The position numbers were made by a program, and so were the translations under genes. Positions 35,429-44,147 of a stretch of 64,000 nucleotides of DNA are shown here, one piece after another (position 1 is the first letter of the stretch; every line of letters starts with the position of its first letter). A model generated the notes under the pieces. That model was not told the origin of the DNA and did not search any database. It saw only the letters and a program-made list of their open reading frames with translations. The DNA comes from Marinomonas maritima (GTDB lineage Bacteria; Pseudomonadota; Gammaproteobacteria; Pseudomonadales; Marinomonadaceae), in contig NZ_JAMZEG020000001.1 in assembly GCF_024435075.2 (NCBI RefSeq), positions 1 through 64,000 of the forward strand, given 5' to 3'.

Positions 35429-36122
35429 CGAGCTGACCTCCTTGTACTAAGAACTCATCTCGAGAAATTGGCTCGAATCGTACAGAATCACCCATCGCAA
35501 TTAGGGCAAGGTTTTTACTGCCCCAATCAATCAAGTTAATGGGGGTACGACCAATAATTTGCCAACCGCCCGGTGTCACGCTGGGGTAAACCGCTGTTTG
35601 ATTTTCCGCAATCGCAACACTGCCAATAGGCACCTTTAAACGTGGTGTGGTTTTTCTTGGCACATGCAGTTCATCGGGGGTATTGCCCAAAAAGGCGAAT
35701 CCCGGCGTGAAGCCAATTGCGTAGGCGCGATAAACCGTGTCACTGTGGCGCTTAATGATCTCTTCTACGCTGAGCTGACAATGCTTTGCTACGTCTTCCA
35801 TATCTGGGCCAACTTCTTGACCGTAATACACTGGAATCACGACTTCACGGCTGTCGATTAGGGAAACGTTGTTTGGATCAATGGCTTCTATGGTCTGGCG
35901 AATGGCTTTAAAAATGGCAAAACGATCGTAATGATCATCATCAAAAACCACCAGCAAAGTCGTGTAAGACGGCACCAAATCCACAATGCCAGCAAGGTTT
36001 TTTAGGTTCTGTGTCACTTGGGCAATGTAGTTTGAGGTCGCCTCGCTAATCACTTGGCTAAAGGTCAGTAAGCAAGCTTGATTACTGACCATGTCAATGT
36101 TCGGAAAATCTGCATGGCTCAT
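35418..36122 (-). CDS. pxpB: 5-oxoprolinase subunit PxpB (KipI family)
   Basis: A 234-residue KipI/PxpB protein with the conserved VIPVYYGQEVGPDMEDVAKH, YAIGFTPGFAFLGNTP, PRLKVPIGSVAIAENQTAVYP and PGGWQIIGRTP. It works with PxpC in ATP-dependent activation of 5-oxoproline in the cytosol. It is located three bases after pxpA. The sporulation-inhibitor role of Bacillus KipI is not relevant in this organism. Confidence 0.94.
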   Translation of the reverse strand: MSHADFPNIDMVSNQACLLTFSQVISEATSNYIAQVTQNLKNLAGIVDLVPSYTTLLVVFDDDHYDRFAIFKAIRQTIEAIDPNNVSLIDSREVVIPVYYGQEVGPDMEDVAKHCQLSVEEIIKRHSDTVYRAYAIGFTPGFAFLGNTPDELHVPRKTTPRLKVPIGSVAIAENQTAVYPSVTPGGWQIIGRTPINLIDWGSKNLALIAMGDSVRFEPISRDEFLVQGGQLDGF

Positions 36123-36125
36123 GGT

Positions 36126-36893
36126 TTATTTCGCGCTTGTCTTTCTTGGAGGATTAAGTTTAAGCCGATCAACCAGTGTGCGAATGCGCGTGACAGCATC
36201 CAAAGCATGAGCGCCGTCGCCGTGTACGCAGATGGTATCCGCATGAATGGCAAGCTGTTTACCCGATACCGTGGTGAGTGTGCCCGTTTCGCATAGCTGC
36301 TCGACTTGTCTTTCAATCAGGTCAAAGCTGGCATGAACCGCGTTGGGTTCTTTGCGTGGCATGAGTCGACCTTCGTCTGTATACAAACGATCAGAGAAGG
36401 CTTCAAACCAAATGGTAAGGCCGTATATCTTCGCCATTTTTTTAATCTCAGGCGCTTCTGGAACGGCCATTACCATCAAGGTTAACGTGGCATCTAGCTC
36501 GCTTACCGCCTGCATTACCGTTTCCAATACCGTGAAATCCGCCATCATGGTGTTGTATAAAGCACCATGAGGTTTCACGTAATCCACTTGGGTGTTTTGG
36601 CTTTCACAAAGGCCTTTTAACGCGCCAATTTGGTATTGAATGATGGCCTTCAACTCAGCCGGTGCGATGTCCATATTACGGCGGCCAAAGCCGACCAAAT
36701 CTGGATACGCTGGGTGCGCGCCAATAGTGACATTGTGTTGTTTGGCTAAGGCAATGGTTTTCGCCATGGTTAATGGGTCTGACGCGTGAAAGCCGCAGGC
36801 AACGTTGGCTTGATCCACAAAGGGCATAATTTGATCGTCTAAGCCCATTGTCCAAGCACCAAATGCTTCGCCCATATCGCAATTTAAGTTCAT
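36126..36893 (-). CDS. pxpA: 5-oxoprolinase subunit PxpA (LamB/YcsF family)
   Basis: A 255-residue LamB/YcsF-family protein beginning MNLNCDMGEAFGAW and containing ANVACGFHASDP, GAHPAYPDLVGFGRR, YVKPHGALYN and the C-terminal ICVHGDGAHA. These His/Asp motifs line the TIM-barrel active site. PxpA is the hydrolase-like component of the 5-oxoprolinase PxpABC. It follows the TRAP permease gene by 36 bases in the same operon. Confidence 0.95.
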   Translation of the reverse strand: MNLNCDMGEAFGAWTMGLDDQIMPFVDQANVACGFHASDPLTMAKTIALAKQHNVTIGAHPAYPDLVGFGRRNMDIAPAELKAIIQYQIGALKGLCESQNTQVDYVKPHGALYNTMMADFTVLETVMQAVSELDATLTLMVMAVPEAPEIKKMAKIYGLTIWFEAFSDRLYTDEGRLMPRKEPNAVHASFDLIERQVEQLCETGTLTTVSGKQLAIHADTICVHGDGAHALDAVTRIRTLVDRLKLNPPRKTSAK

Positions 36894-36929
36894 GTTTGAT
36901 TCCTCATGCCTGTTTAATATTGAGACTGT

Positions 36930-38237
36930 TTAGTTTTGCGACATGGTGGTCGGTAAATACGTCACAATTTCAGGAAAGATACTGATCAAAAGAATCGCGA
37001 CGCCAATGAGCAAGAAGAACGGCAACGCGGCTTTTGCGACATAGAGAATGTTTTTCCCTGTCAGGGCTTGAATCACAAATAGATTGAAGCCCACGGGCGG
37101 CGTTATTTGCGACATTTCTACCACCAACACGATGAAGATACCAAACCACAATAGATCGATATTCGCCGCTTGTACCATCGGCAATATCACGGCAACGGTA
37201 AGTACCACCACAGAAATACCATCCAAGAAACAGCCCAATATCACAAATAAAACCGTCAGATATAAAATCAGTTCCATCGGTGAAAGCGACATGCCCGCAA
37301 TCCACACCGCCAAGGCTTTAGGAATGCCTAAGAAGCCCATAGCGAGCGTTAGAAAGTGCGCCCCAACCAAGATAAAACCGATCATGCAGGAGCTTTTTAC
37401 CGCGCCTAATAAACTTTCCATAAAGCTATGACGGCTCAGCGAGCCAGTACAAGCGGCAAGGATCAACGCGCCGGTTACGCCAATTGCGGCGGCTTCGGTC
37501 GGTGTGGTAATCCCTCCGTAAATAGAGCCCAAGACAAAACCAATCAATCCAACCACGGGCAAGAGTTTACGCAAGCCTTTGATACGTGCAGACCAGCTAG
37601 TTTCATGTCCTGTTGTTTTGGGCAATTCGTCTTTGTGTAGATGACCCCAAATCATGGTGAAGCCCATAAACAGTGTCACTAAAAGTAAGCCCGGTAGCGC
37701 ACCAGCGATAAACAAGCGAGCGATAGACACTTCAGCGGCAACGCCATACACAATCAAGATGATTGACGGCGGTATGAGTAATCCTAACGTTCCCGATCCA
37801 GCCAACGTGCCGATGGCCATACGATCACTGTAACCTTGCTTACGAAGTTCGGGCAAGGTCATGCGTCCAATCGTCGCGGCAGTGGCCGCAGAGGAGCCAG
37901 ACACCGCTGCAAAAATACCGCAGCTAAGAATATTCACGTGCAACAATTTACCCGGTACATTCCCCAACCAAGGTGACAAACCTTTGAATAAATCTTCTGA
38001 CAGACGGGTCCTAAAAAGCACTTCCCCCATCCAAATGAATAACGGTAACGCTGTCAGCGACCACGCCGTACTGGCGCCCCAACTAGACGTCGCAAAGAGC
38101 AAATCGACTTGATAATTTTCAGAAAGAATTAAGCCTAAACCGCCAATCGCGATAAGGGTAAACGAGACCCAAACCCCAAGAGATAAAAGAGCGAGCATGG
38201 CAAATGCCAGCAGGATAGAAATCCACATCATATCCAT
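36930..38237 (-). CDS. TRAP transporter large permease DctM
   Basis: A 435-residue polytopic membrane protein of the DctM family, with FAAVSGSSAATAATIGRMTLPELRKQGY and PPSIILIVYGVAAEVS near the middle and ITPPVGFNLFVIQALTG near the end. It is the sodium-driven channel of a TRAP system working with the adjacent DctQ and DctP. Start and DctQ stop overlap by one base (TAATG). The substrate is probably 5-oxoproline or a related amide, inferred from the adjoining pxp genes. Confidence 0.94.
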   Translation of the reverse strand: MDMMWISILLAFAMLALLSLGVWVSFTLIAIGGLGLILSENYQVDLLFATSSWGASTAWSLTALPLFIWMGEVLFRTRLSEDLFKGLSPWLGNVPGKLLHVNILSCGIFAAVSGSSAATAATIGRMTLPELRKQGYSDRMAIGTLAGSGTLGLLIPPSIILIVYGVAAEVSIARLFIAGALPGLLLVTLFMGFTMIWGHLHKDELPKTTGHETSWSARIKGLRKLLPVVGLIGFVLGSIYGGITTPTEAAAIGVTGALILAACTGSLSRHSFMESLLGAVKSSCMIGFILVGAHFLTLAMGFLGIPKALAVWIAGMSLSPMELILYLTVLFVILGCFLDGISVVVLTVAVILPMVQAANIDLLWFGIFIVLVVEMSQITPPVGFNLFVIQALTGKNILYVAKAALPFFLLIGVAILLISIFPEIVTYLPTTMSQN

Positions 38238-38764
38238 TAGATTTCCTCCAAAGACAGCGCGTCTTCTTGTTCACTGTAAGTCGGTTTTTTGCCACGAAGT
38301 ACCATGACGAGTGCATCTAAAATAGCGAGAGTGAGAGCGATCACCCCAATAGCAACGGGCATTTGTGGTATCCACAGTGGAACAGGGACGTAGCCGTAAG
38401 AGACTTCGTCATAAATATAAGATTCGTACACCATATAAGAACAAGCGTAAGACAAGTAACACAGCAATCCGAGAGACAATAGGAGGATAATACCTTCCTG
38501 TATTTTACGAGGCACAGGTGAGAAGCGTTGTATCAGCAGAGTGACACGAATATGCCCACCTTCACGGAAGGTATAAGCCAGCCCTAAAAAGGTAGAGGAT
38601 GCCAGAGCATAGCCTGCAAAATCCTCTGCAGACGGCACAATGAAACCGAATAAGCGGCCAACGATTTGTGCTAACAATAACAAGGTGATGATGACGATAC
38701 ACAAACCGGACAACAGGCCAGAGCATTGGTAAAGTTTTTCTTTTATTTGGCTCATAGTGTTCAC
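38237..38764 (-). CDS. TRAP transporter small permease DctQ
   Basis: A 175-residue protein with four membrane helices typical of DctQ (LCIVIITLLLLAQIVGRL; AYTFREGGHIRVTLL, the family's conserved loop; FMVY-type third helix; QMPVAIGVIALTLAILDALVMV). It docks with DctM in the inner membrane. It is separated from dctP by a 171-bp gap holding a GC-rich repeat element, unusual inside such an operon. Confidence 0.92.
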   Translation of the reverse strand: MNTMSQIKEKLYQCSGLLSGLCIVIITLLLLAQIVGRLFGFIVPSAEDFAGYALASSTFLGLAYTFREGGHIRVTLLIQRFSPVPRKIQEGIILLLSLGLLCYLSYACSYMVYESYIYDEVSYGYVPVPLWIPQMPVAIGVIALTLAILDALVMVLRGKKPTYSEQEDALSLEEI

Positions 38765-38794
38765 TTTTTGAAGAGAATTGAGGCAGGTTTATGG

Positions 38795-38928
38795 AACCCC
38801 TCCCAACCTCCCCCTTGTCAGGGGGAGGAGCTTAGTGCTTTGCCTCCACCTTTCATATTTCAAAGGGTCAGGCTTTAGTACTTGCCCCCTTCCCTTATGT
38901 CTTGGAAGGAGAGGGCTAGGGAGGGGTT
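38795..38928. repeat. Palindromic repeat element with terminal inverted repeats, between dctP and dctQ
   Basis: Terminal arms AACCCCTCCC (38795-38804) and GGGAGGGGTT (38919-38928) are perfect inverted repeats. Inside them are a strong hairpin CTCCCCC/GGGGGAG (about 38809-38827) and a second around CTTCC/GGAAG (38889-38910). The 134-bp element is much richer in C and G runs than its neighbours and resembles REP/MITE-type extragenic palindromes. No coding potential was seen. Confidence 0.7.
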
Positions 38929-38935
38929 GTTCTCT

Positions 38936-39904
38936 TTACATTCCGTTCTGGTAACGAGACAAAATCGCGCCGACGTCTTTAGGCGCTTCTGCTTTCCATT
39001 CTTCTGTCATGGTTTTACCAATGGCTTGCAGCTCTTTTAGCAACGCAGGAGAAGGATCTGATGCCATGATGCCGTTTTCAATCAAGGTTGCTTTGTCTTT
39101 CGCTGCACGTGCCGCCACTTTGGTCCAACCTGCTGCTTCTGCGTGTTTTGCTGCATCCAGTATGACTTGCTGAGTGGCTTTATCTAAACGACGAAAAGAG
39201 CGTTTGTTCACCACAACGATGTTTTTCGGAATCCAAGCTTGGATATCCGTGTAGTTATTAACATAATCCCATGCTTGGCTGTCGACACCAGTAGACGGTG
39301 ACGTGATCATTGCTTGAATGATGCCTGTGCTAAACGCTTGAGGAATGTCTGGCACTTGAATTGTTGTTGGCGTCGTCCCCATCAAGTCCGCAAGGCGTGA
39401 TGTGGATGGGCTGTAAGCACGCATTTTCGTGCCTGCTAAATCGGCTAAGGTATTAACGGGCTCTTTGCTGTAAAGGCTTTGGGCTGGCCACGCTACGGCG
39501 TAAAGTAGCATCATGCCGTCTTTATCCAGTTGTTTTGACACTTCTGGTTTAGCGGCTTCCCACAGTCTTTTTGCGTCTTCAAAAGACGTGGCTAGAAAGG
39601 GAATGTTGTCATGTTTATAAACAGGGTTTTCATTGCCTAGAATACCAAGAAACACTTCACCTATTTGTACTTGTCCTGATTTAACAGAGCGAGGAATTTC
39701 AGTGTGTTTGACCAATGAACCACCGGAGTGAACCGTAATATCAAGTTCACCTTTGGTGTTGTCTTTGATTTCTTGAGCAAAAGTATAAGCGATTTGAGTT
39801 GGCAGATTGCCGTCTCCGTAAGGCGTTGGCATATGCCATTTCTCTGCAAAGCTGGCAGTAGACGCAAGCCCACCAATAAGTAACGCGCTGGTTAATTTCA
39901 ACAT
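38936..39904 (-). CDS. TRAP transporter substrate-binding protein DctP
   Basis: A 322-residue periplasmic protein with signal peptide (about residues 1-20, ending SFA) and the DctP fold: TQIAYTFAQEIKDNTKGELDITVHSGG, GQVQIGEVFLG, and GTKMRAYSPSTSRLADLMGTTPTTIQ carrying the carboxylate-binding arginine. It delivers the substrate to DctQM. Neighbouring pxpABC and DUF1445 suggest a cyclic amino acid such as 5-oxoproline, which would be a hypothesis to test. Confidence 0.93.
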   Translation of the reverse strand: MLKLTSALLIGGLASTASFAEKWHMPTPYGDGNLPTQIAYTFAQEIKDNTKGELDITVHSGGSLVKHTEIPRSVKSGQVQIGEVFLGILGNENPVYKHDNIPFLATSFEDAKRLWEAAKPEVSKQLDKDGMMLLYAVAWPAQSLYSKEPVNTLADLAGTKMRAYSPSTSRLADLMGTTPTTIQVPDIPQAFSTGIIQAMITSPSTGVDSQAWDYVNNYTDIQAWIPKNIVVVNKRSFRRLDKATQQVILDAAKHAEAAGWTKVAARAAKDKATLIENGIMASDPSPALLKELQAIGKTMTEEWKAEAPKDVGAILSRYQNGM

Positions 39905-39995
39905 AGTTCTCGTTCCTTTTTTACATGTCGTTGTTGTTATGTATTACACAGTTTTAAGCCCTGTGTGGAGGCACTGTTCTTTCGCTTTTTATCCA

Positions 39996-40820
39996 CTAAA
40001 GAACAGCGAGATCGGTATCTAAAATATCTGTCACAAGCATTTTGCCTGGAGCATGCGTAATGCAAATCGGGGGTTTAGCGTTACGGATTGCCACTTGCGG
40101 CGTAACCCCACACGCCCAAAAAACAGGGACTTCGCCTTCTTTTACTGTGACGGCGTCACCGTATTCGGGTTTGTTTAAGTCTGTAATGCCAATGTCTTGT
40201 GGTGAACCAAAGTGTAGTGGTGCACCGTGTGCTTTTGGAAAGCGTGTGGTGATTTGAATCGCTCGGATTGCATCTTTTGGTGTGTATGGGCGCATGGTTA
40301 CTACGGTGTTACCAAAAAAACGTCCTGCTGGTACGGTAGCAATCGAGGTTTCAAACATAGAAACGTTGACATCTTCTTGTATATTTCTAGGCGTAAGACC
40401 TGCTTGTGACAAGGCATGTTCAAAAGAAAAAGAGCAGCCTAATACAAATGCCACCATGTCATCTTGCCATAAATCTTCAATATCGGAGCGGCTTTCGACT
40501 TTCACGCCATTGCGATAAACATAATACTCTGGAATATCATGGCGCATATCGATGTCATGACCAAGTTCTGGCATAGCGAAACTGCCGACCTCAGACACGC
40601 CAATCAAAGGGCAAGAGACAGGGTTTTTCTGGCAATAAAGCAAGAACTCACTTGCCCAATCCGCAGGCAAAATCACTACATTACCTTGCATCGCGCCTTG
40701 TGCTAGGCCACTAGTCACGCCAGTGTGTGTTTTATTGCGGATTGCATAGCGTAAATCAGAGGTTTGTTGCAGTAAGGGTAATGGTGCTTGCTTCATTAAC
40801 GTTTTCCTTATTCTTGCCAC
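39996..40820 (-). CDS. DUF1445 (YcsI/D-glutamate cyclase-like) putative hydro-lyase
   Basis: This 274-residue protein is a full-length DUF1445 member with AQGAMQGNVVILPADWASEFL, DMRHDIPEYYVYRNG, DDMVAFVLGCSFSFEHAL, TSIATVPAGRFFG and CGVTPQVAIRNAKPP. The mammalian homologue D-glutamate cyclase interconverts D-glutamate and 5-oxo-D-proline, and Bacillus ycsI also lies beside pxp genes. It is therefore probably part of 5-oxoproline or D-glutamate metabolism here. It heads the operon, 91 bases before dctP. Confidence 0.9.
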   Translation of the reverse strand: MARIRKTLMKQAPLPLLQQTSDLRYAIRNKTHTGVTSGLAQGAMQGNVVILPADWASEFLLYCQKNPVSCPLIGVSEVGSFAMPELGHDIDMRHDIPEYYVYRNGVKVESRSDIEDLWQDDMVAFVLGCSFSFEHALSQAGLTPRNIQEDVNVSMFETSIATVPAGRFFGNTVVTMRPYTPKDAIRAIQITTRFPKAHGAPLHFGSPQDIGITDLNKPEYGDAVTVKEGEVPVFWACGVTPQVAIRNAKPPICITHAPGKMLVTDILDTDLAVL

Positions 40821-41029
40821 AATTTGGTGTTACTAAGAGTAGATCTAGCTTACCTTAAAAGTCTAATCGTGTTTTTTTGACCTATTTGATCAATTTTTTC
40901 TATCAAGAGGGTGATGTCAGTTATTCTCTCTTTGACGGAATGGCTTAATAGCGGTAATTTTCCAGACAAATGTGTGGTGTTATTCTGTATGAAGGCATCA
41001 CCAAATTATGGTCAATAGTGAGCGAATGT

Positions 41030-42325
41030 ATGACGAAATCAAAGCAATCGAACTTTGCTTGGCAAGGCCGAGAGTTGATGACCCAGTGGAAACAAGCGCA
41101 GGAAATATTGGACGTAAAAGGTCACAGCGTTTTCACAGAGCTTTTTGATTATGTGGCGCCTCAGCAAGGGCCATTGACCGGTGCGATTATTTCGATAAAA
41201 GACCTGTTTCAAGTGGAAGGCTATAAAACCCAAGCGGGATCGGTTTTTATTAACAAGCAACCGGCTGAGCATGACGCAGCGGCTGTTGCCTTGTTAAGAA
41301 AAGCCGGAGCGAGTTTCTTGGGCCACACTAATATGACGGCGTTGGCCTATTCTGGATTGGGCTTAAATCCGCATTATGGTACGCCGGATAATCCGCTAAA
41401 CCCGGGTCGTATTACCGGAGGTTCGACCAGCGGTGGTGCAGCATCCGTTGCGTTAGGCGTGGCCGATGCCGCGTTGGGTACGGACACGGGAGGTTCATTG
41501 CGTATTCCTGCGGCGTTTTGTTATTTGGTAGGGTTTAAACCATCTCAGCAAACGGTATCAAGGAAAGGGTGTCTGCCTTTGTCGGTGTCGTTAGATTCGA
41601 TTGGAGCGATTGCTAATACGGTAGAAGAATGTGAATTGCTTTGGCATATTTTATCGGCAGGATCGTCGTCTGAAACGTCTGTGTCGCCAGCTAAGCAAAT
41701 TTTTCCTCAATTGACGTTAGTCGTACCAAGCAATTTTGGTATGAATGGTCTGGATGCGCTGGTTGAACAAGGTTTTACAGCAGCATTAGCGCGTCTAGAG
41801 GCTGCTGGTGTTATCGTTGAGCGACGTATTATTGACGCGTTAGAAGACTACAAAGCACTGCCTGTCTGGCAGTTCTCAGCGTTTGAATGTCGGGACTATT
41901 ACTTCACAAAAAACTCGTATGGTGAGCAATACGACTTGGCAAAGGAGGATTTAGACCCAAGAGTTGCGTCTCGTATCGCACGCGCCAAAACCATCAGCGT
42001 CGAAGATTTCGAGCAAACAAAATTAGCTCGAAAGGCATTTATTCAACGAATGGCCGCCGATGAACCTAACACTATTTTCTTATTGCCGACGGTGGCGGTT
42101 GTCGCGCCCAAATTGACCGATCTTGAAGAAAATGCAGAATATGATCGTGTAAATCTACTGTGTCTGCGTAATACGTCTTTAGCGAATGTGTTAGATGGTT
42201 GTAGCGTATCGCTGCCGTTTCGTTTTCAAAACGAGCCAATGGGCTTCATGCTCACTGCAGGCAATGGCATGGATCAGCAGATACTCGATTTAGCGAAAAC
42301 GCTGGCGTCCATTGTGAAAGCATAA
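41030..42325 (+). CDS. Amidase (amidase-signature family)
   Basis: This 431-residue enzyme shows the Ser-cisSer-Lys triad: K57 in ISIKDLF, the cis-Ser S132 in GGSTSGG, and nucleophile S156 in GTDTGGSLRIPA, with the canonical 24-residue spacing between the serines. It hydrolyses amides; the substrate is unknown. It is divergent from the DUF1445 gene across 209 bases and may feed the adjoining glutamate/5-oxoproline pathway. ATG 41030 is preferred; a longer frame from 40970 adds a poor leader. Confidence 0.9.
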   Translation: MTKSKQSNFAWQGRELMTQWKQAQEILDVKGHSVFTELFDYVAPQQGPLTGAIISIKDLFQVEGYKTQAGSVFINKQPAEHDAAAVALLRKAGASFLGHTNMTALAYSGLGLNPHYGTPDNPLNPGRITGGSTSGGAASVALGVADAALGTDTGGSLRIPAAFCYLVGFKPSQQTVSRKGCLPLSVSLDSIGAIANTVEECELLWHILSAGSSSETSVSPAKQIFPQLTLVVPSNFGMNGLDALVEQGFTAALARLEAAGVIVERRIIDALEDYKALPVWQFSAFECRDYYFTKNSYGEQYDLAKEDLDPRVASRIARAKTISVEDFEQTKLARKAFIQRMAADEPNTIFLLPTVAVVAPKLTDLEENAEYDRVNLLCLRNTSLANVLDGCSVSLPFRFQNEPMGFMLTAGNGMDQQILDLAKTLASIVKA

Positions 42326-42349
42326 AACGTGTTTTTGCCTGATGCATTG

Positions 42350-42381
42350 GAAGCGTGGCGCTTAACGCGTCACGCTTTTTT
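42350..42381 (+). terminator. Terminator after the amidase gene
   Basis: AGCGTG-GCG pairs with CGC-CACGCT (with a small internal mismatch) around TTAA, followed by seven T. Confidence 0.82.
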
Positions 42382-42404
42382 TATGATGTGCTTATTAAAA
42401 AAGA

Positions 42405-43313
42405 TCAGGCTAAATTCTGCTGTTTATTGTATTCCTTAGCAGCAATAACCGCGATATTGGTCGCTATTTCTGCTAACGGATTAAAGGGAACATCGGAATA
42501 GGACGCGGTAAAGGTGAGGTCGCTCGGCGTCCAGACCGCTCGAATTTTGCGTAAACTTCCGGCTGCTAATTCTTTAGCGATCATAATGTTCGGTAAGGTA
42601 GAAATGCCAACCGCGTCAATCGCTAAACTGCGACAAGCCGCTAAGGATGTTGAGGCAAAAAAATGCGCTGGTGGACCATCTAATTCACGGAACTTTTGGT
42701 TTATTTCAACATAAGGTTTGGTGGCTCGTGCATAGGTAATAATCGGCCACTTCGCCAACTCTTCCAAGTAAAGCAGTCGATCTGGTAAGTCCAGCTTTGG
42801 GCTGGCGGCCCACGAGAGTGAAAACGTACACAGTTCCTGATTGACGATATTAGGCTCAGAAATCGGCCCCATTAATAGCCCCAAATCCAAGCTTCTATCT
42901 TTAATGCCCGTGGTTAGGTTCGCAGTGACATCCACGGTCATTTCAACATCTAGGTTGGGCATGTCTTTGTGCAGACGCGATAGAAAATCGGGCAGCCACG
43001 TGTTGACGATGGTTTCTGATACGCCTAAACGGAGTACGCCAGAGTATGCGTTGGAAATGCCCGCACGTTTTCGTAATTGTTCCGTTTGATAGAGAATTTT
43101 TTCAATATAGGGCAACAGTTCTTTGCCTTTTGACGTCAGCATTATTGGACTGGAGCCACCTTCTCGTTCAAAGAGTTTGACGCCTAATTCTGCTTCTAAT
43201 CCCGCAATTCGAGCCGAAATCGCGGGTTGTGTGGTGTGAAGTCGTTCTGCTGCTTTGCGAAAATTACCTAATGAGGCAACCCAAACAAAGGTTTCTAGAC
43301 GTTTGTAATTCAC
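42405..43313 (-). CDS. LysR family transcriptional regulator
   Basis: A 302-residue LysR protein with N-terminal helix-turn-helix (FRKAAERLHTTQPAISARIAGLEAELG) and a substrate-binding domain. It converges on the amidase gene and probably regulates the amidase or the pxp/TRAP operon, though both promoters lie over 1 kb away, so the target is uncertain. Confidence 0.9.
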   Translation of the reverse strand: MNYKRLETFVWVASLGNFRKAAERLHTTQPAISARIAGLEAELGVKLFEREGGSSPIMLTSKGKELLPYIEKILYQTEQLRKRAGISNAYSGVLRLGVSETIVNTWLPDFLSRLHKDMPNLDVEMTVDVTANLTTGIKDRSLDLGLLMGPISEPNIVNQELCTFSLSWAASPKLDLPDRLLYLEELAKWPIITYARATKPYVEINQKFRELDGPPAHFFASTSLAACRSLAIDAVGISTLPNIMIAKELAAGSLRKIRAVWTPSDLTFTASYSDVPFNPLAEIATNIAVIAAKEYNKQQNLA

Positions 43314-43480
43314 GTTTTTACTCCGTTGAGTAATAAGAGACAGTAAATAAGTAGATATTGAGCAAAAGAGTATAAGGCCTATGAGGTTTCGGCAATCTTT
43401 TCGTTAAGTGGTGCGAGAGTCATAGGTGTGGCACAAAGCTTGCGTTATGCTGTGAACAAATTCATAGGATCATTCATAAA

Positions 43481-44065
43481 ATGAACAAACTGATTTCTTT
43501 ATTGTTAAAAGGCTTGGTTGCGGTTTTGCCGATAGGCTTGACGGTGTATTTGATTTATTGGTTATTGGCCACAGGAGAAGAGCTTGCTCAGCCGATTTTG
43601 CTGTTTCTGATCCCCGATATTTTGTATTTCCCTGGATTGGGGCTTCTTGCCACATTAGGCACCTTGGTGTTGATTGGTTTCTTAGTCAATCTTTATGGTG
43701 TGCGTTATTTGGTGAAGCTCAGTCATAATATTTTTGAACGCATTCCTTTGGTGAAGTCCATTTATGGTGCGATTAAAGACATGATGATGGTGTTTAATCT
43801 GGCTGAAAAGAAAGAAATGAAAAACGTGGTCTCGCTGGAATGGAACGGCGCTCAAGTGATTGGCTTTGTGACTGGAGAACAAACGGGAAAACGGCTGTTT
43901 GGTGAGCAGGATTTGGTCGGCGTGTATGTGCCGTTAAGTTATCAAATTGGCGGCATTACTTTGTATATTTCTCGAGATCGTTTAACGACGCTCGACATTG
44001 GCGTTGAAGAGGCGATGCGACTTGCGGTAACGGCAGGGGTGCAAAGCACTAAGCCTAAAGCATAA
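43481..44065 (+). CDS. DUF502 family membrane protein
   Basis: A 194-residue protein with two N-terminal membrane helices (LLLKGLVAVLPIGLTVYLIYWLL; GLGLLATLGTLVLIGFLVNLY) and the DUF502 cytoplasmic part: ERIPLVKSIYGAIKDMMM, GFVTGEQTG and DLVGVYVPLSYQIGG. Function is unknown in bacteria. It is a single gene after a 167-bp gap. Confidence 0.9.
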   Translation: MNKLISLLLKGLVAVLPIGLTVYLIYWLLATGEELAQPILLFLIPDILYFPGLGLLATLGTLVLIGFLVNLYGVRYLVKLSHNIFERIPLVKSIYGAIKDMMMVFNLAEKKEMKNVVSLEWNGAQVIGFVTGEQTGKRLFGEQDLVGVYVPLSYQIGGITLYISRDRLTTLDIGVEEAMRLAVTAGVQSTKPKA

Positions 44066-44147
44066 GATCGTGACTATTTTGCTTCAAGCCATTGGTGGTC
44101 GGAGCAATTTTCTTTATCATTCTCTTTTTTAGGCAGTGTTGGTCAGT

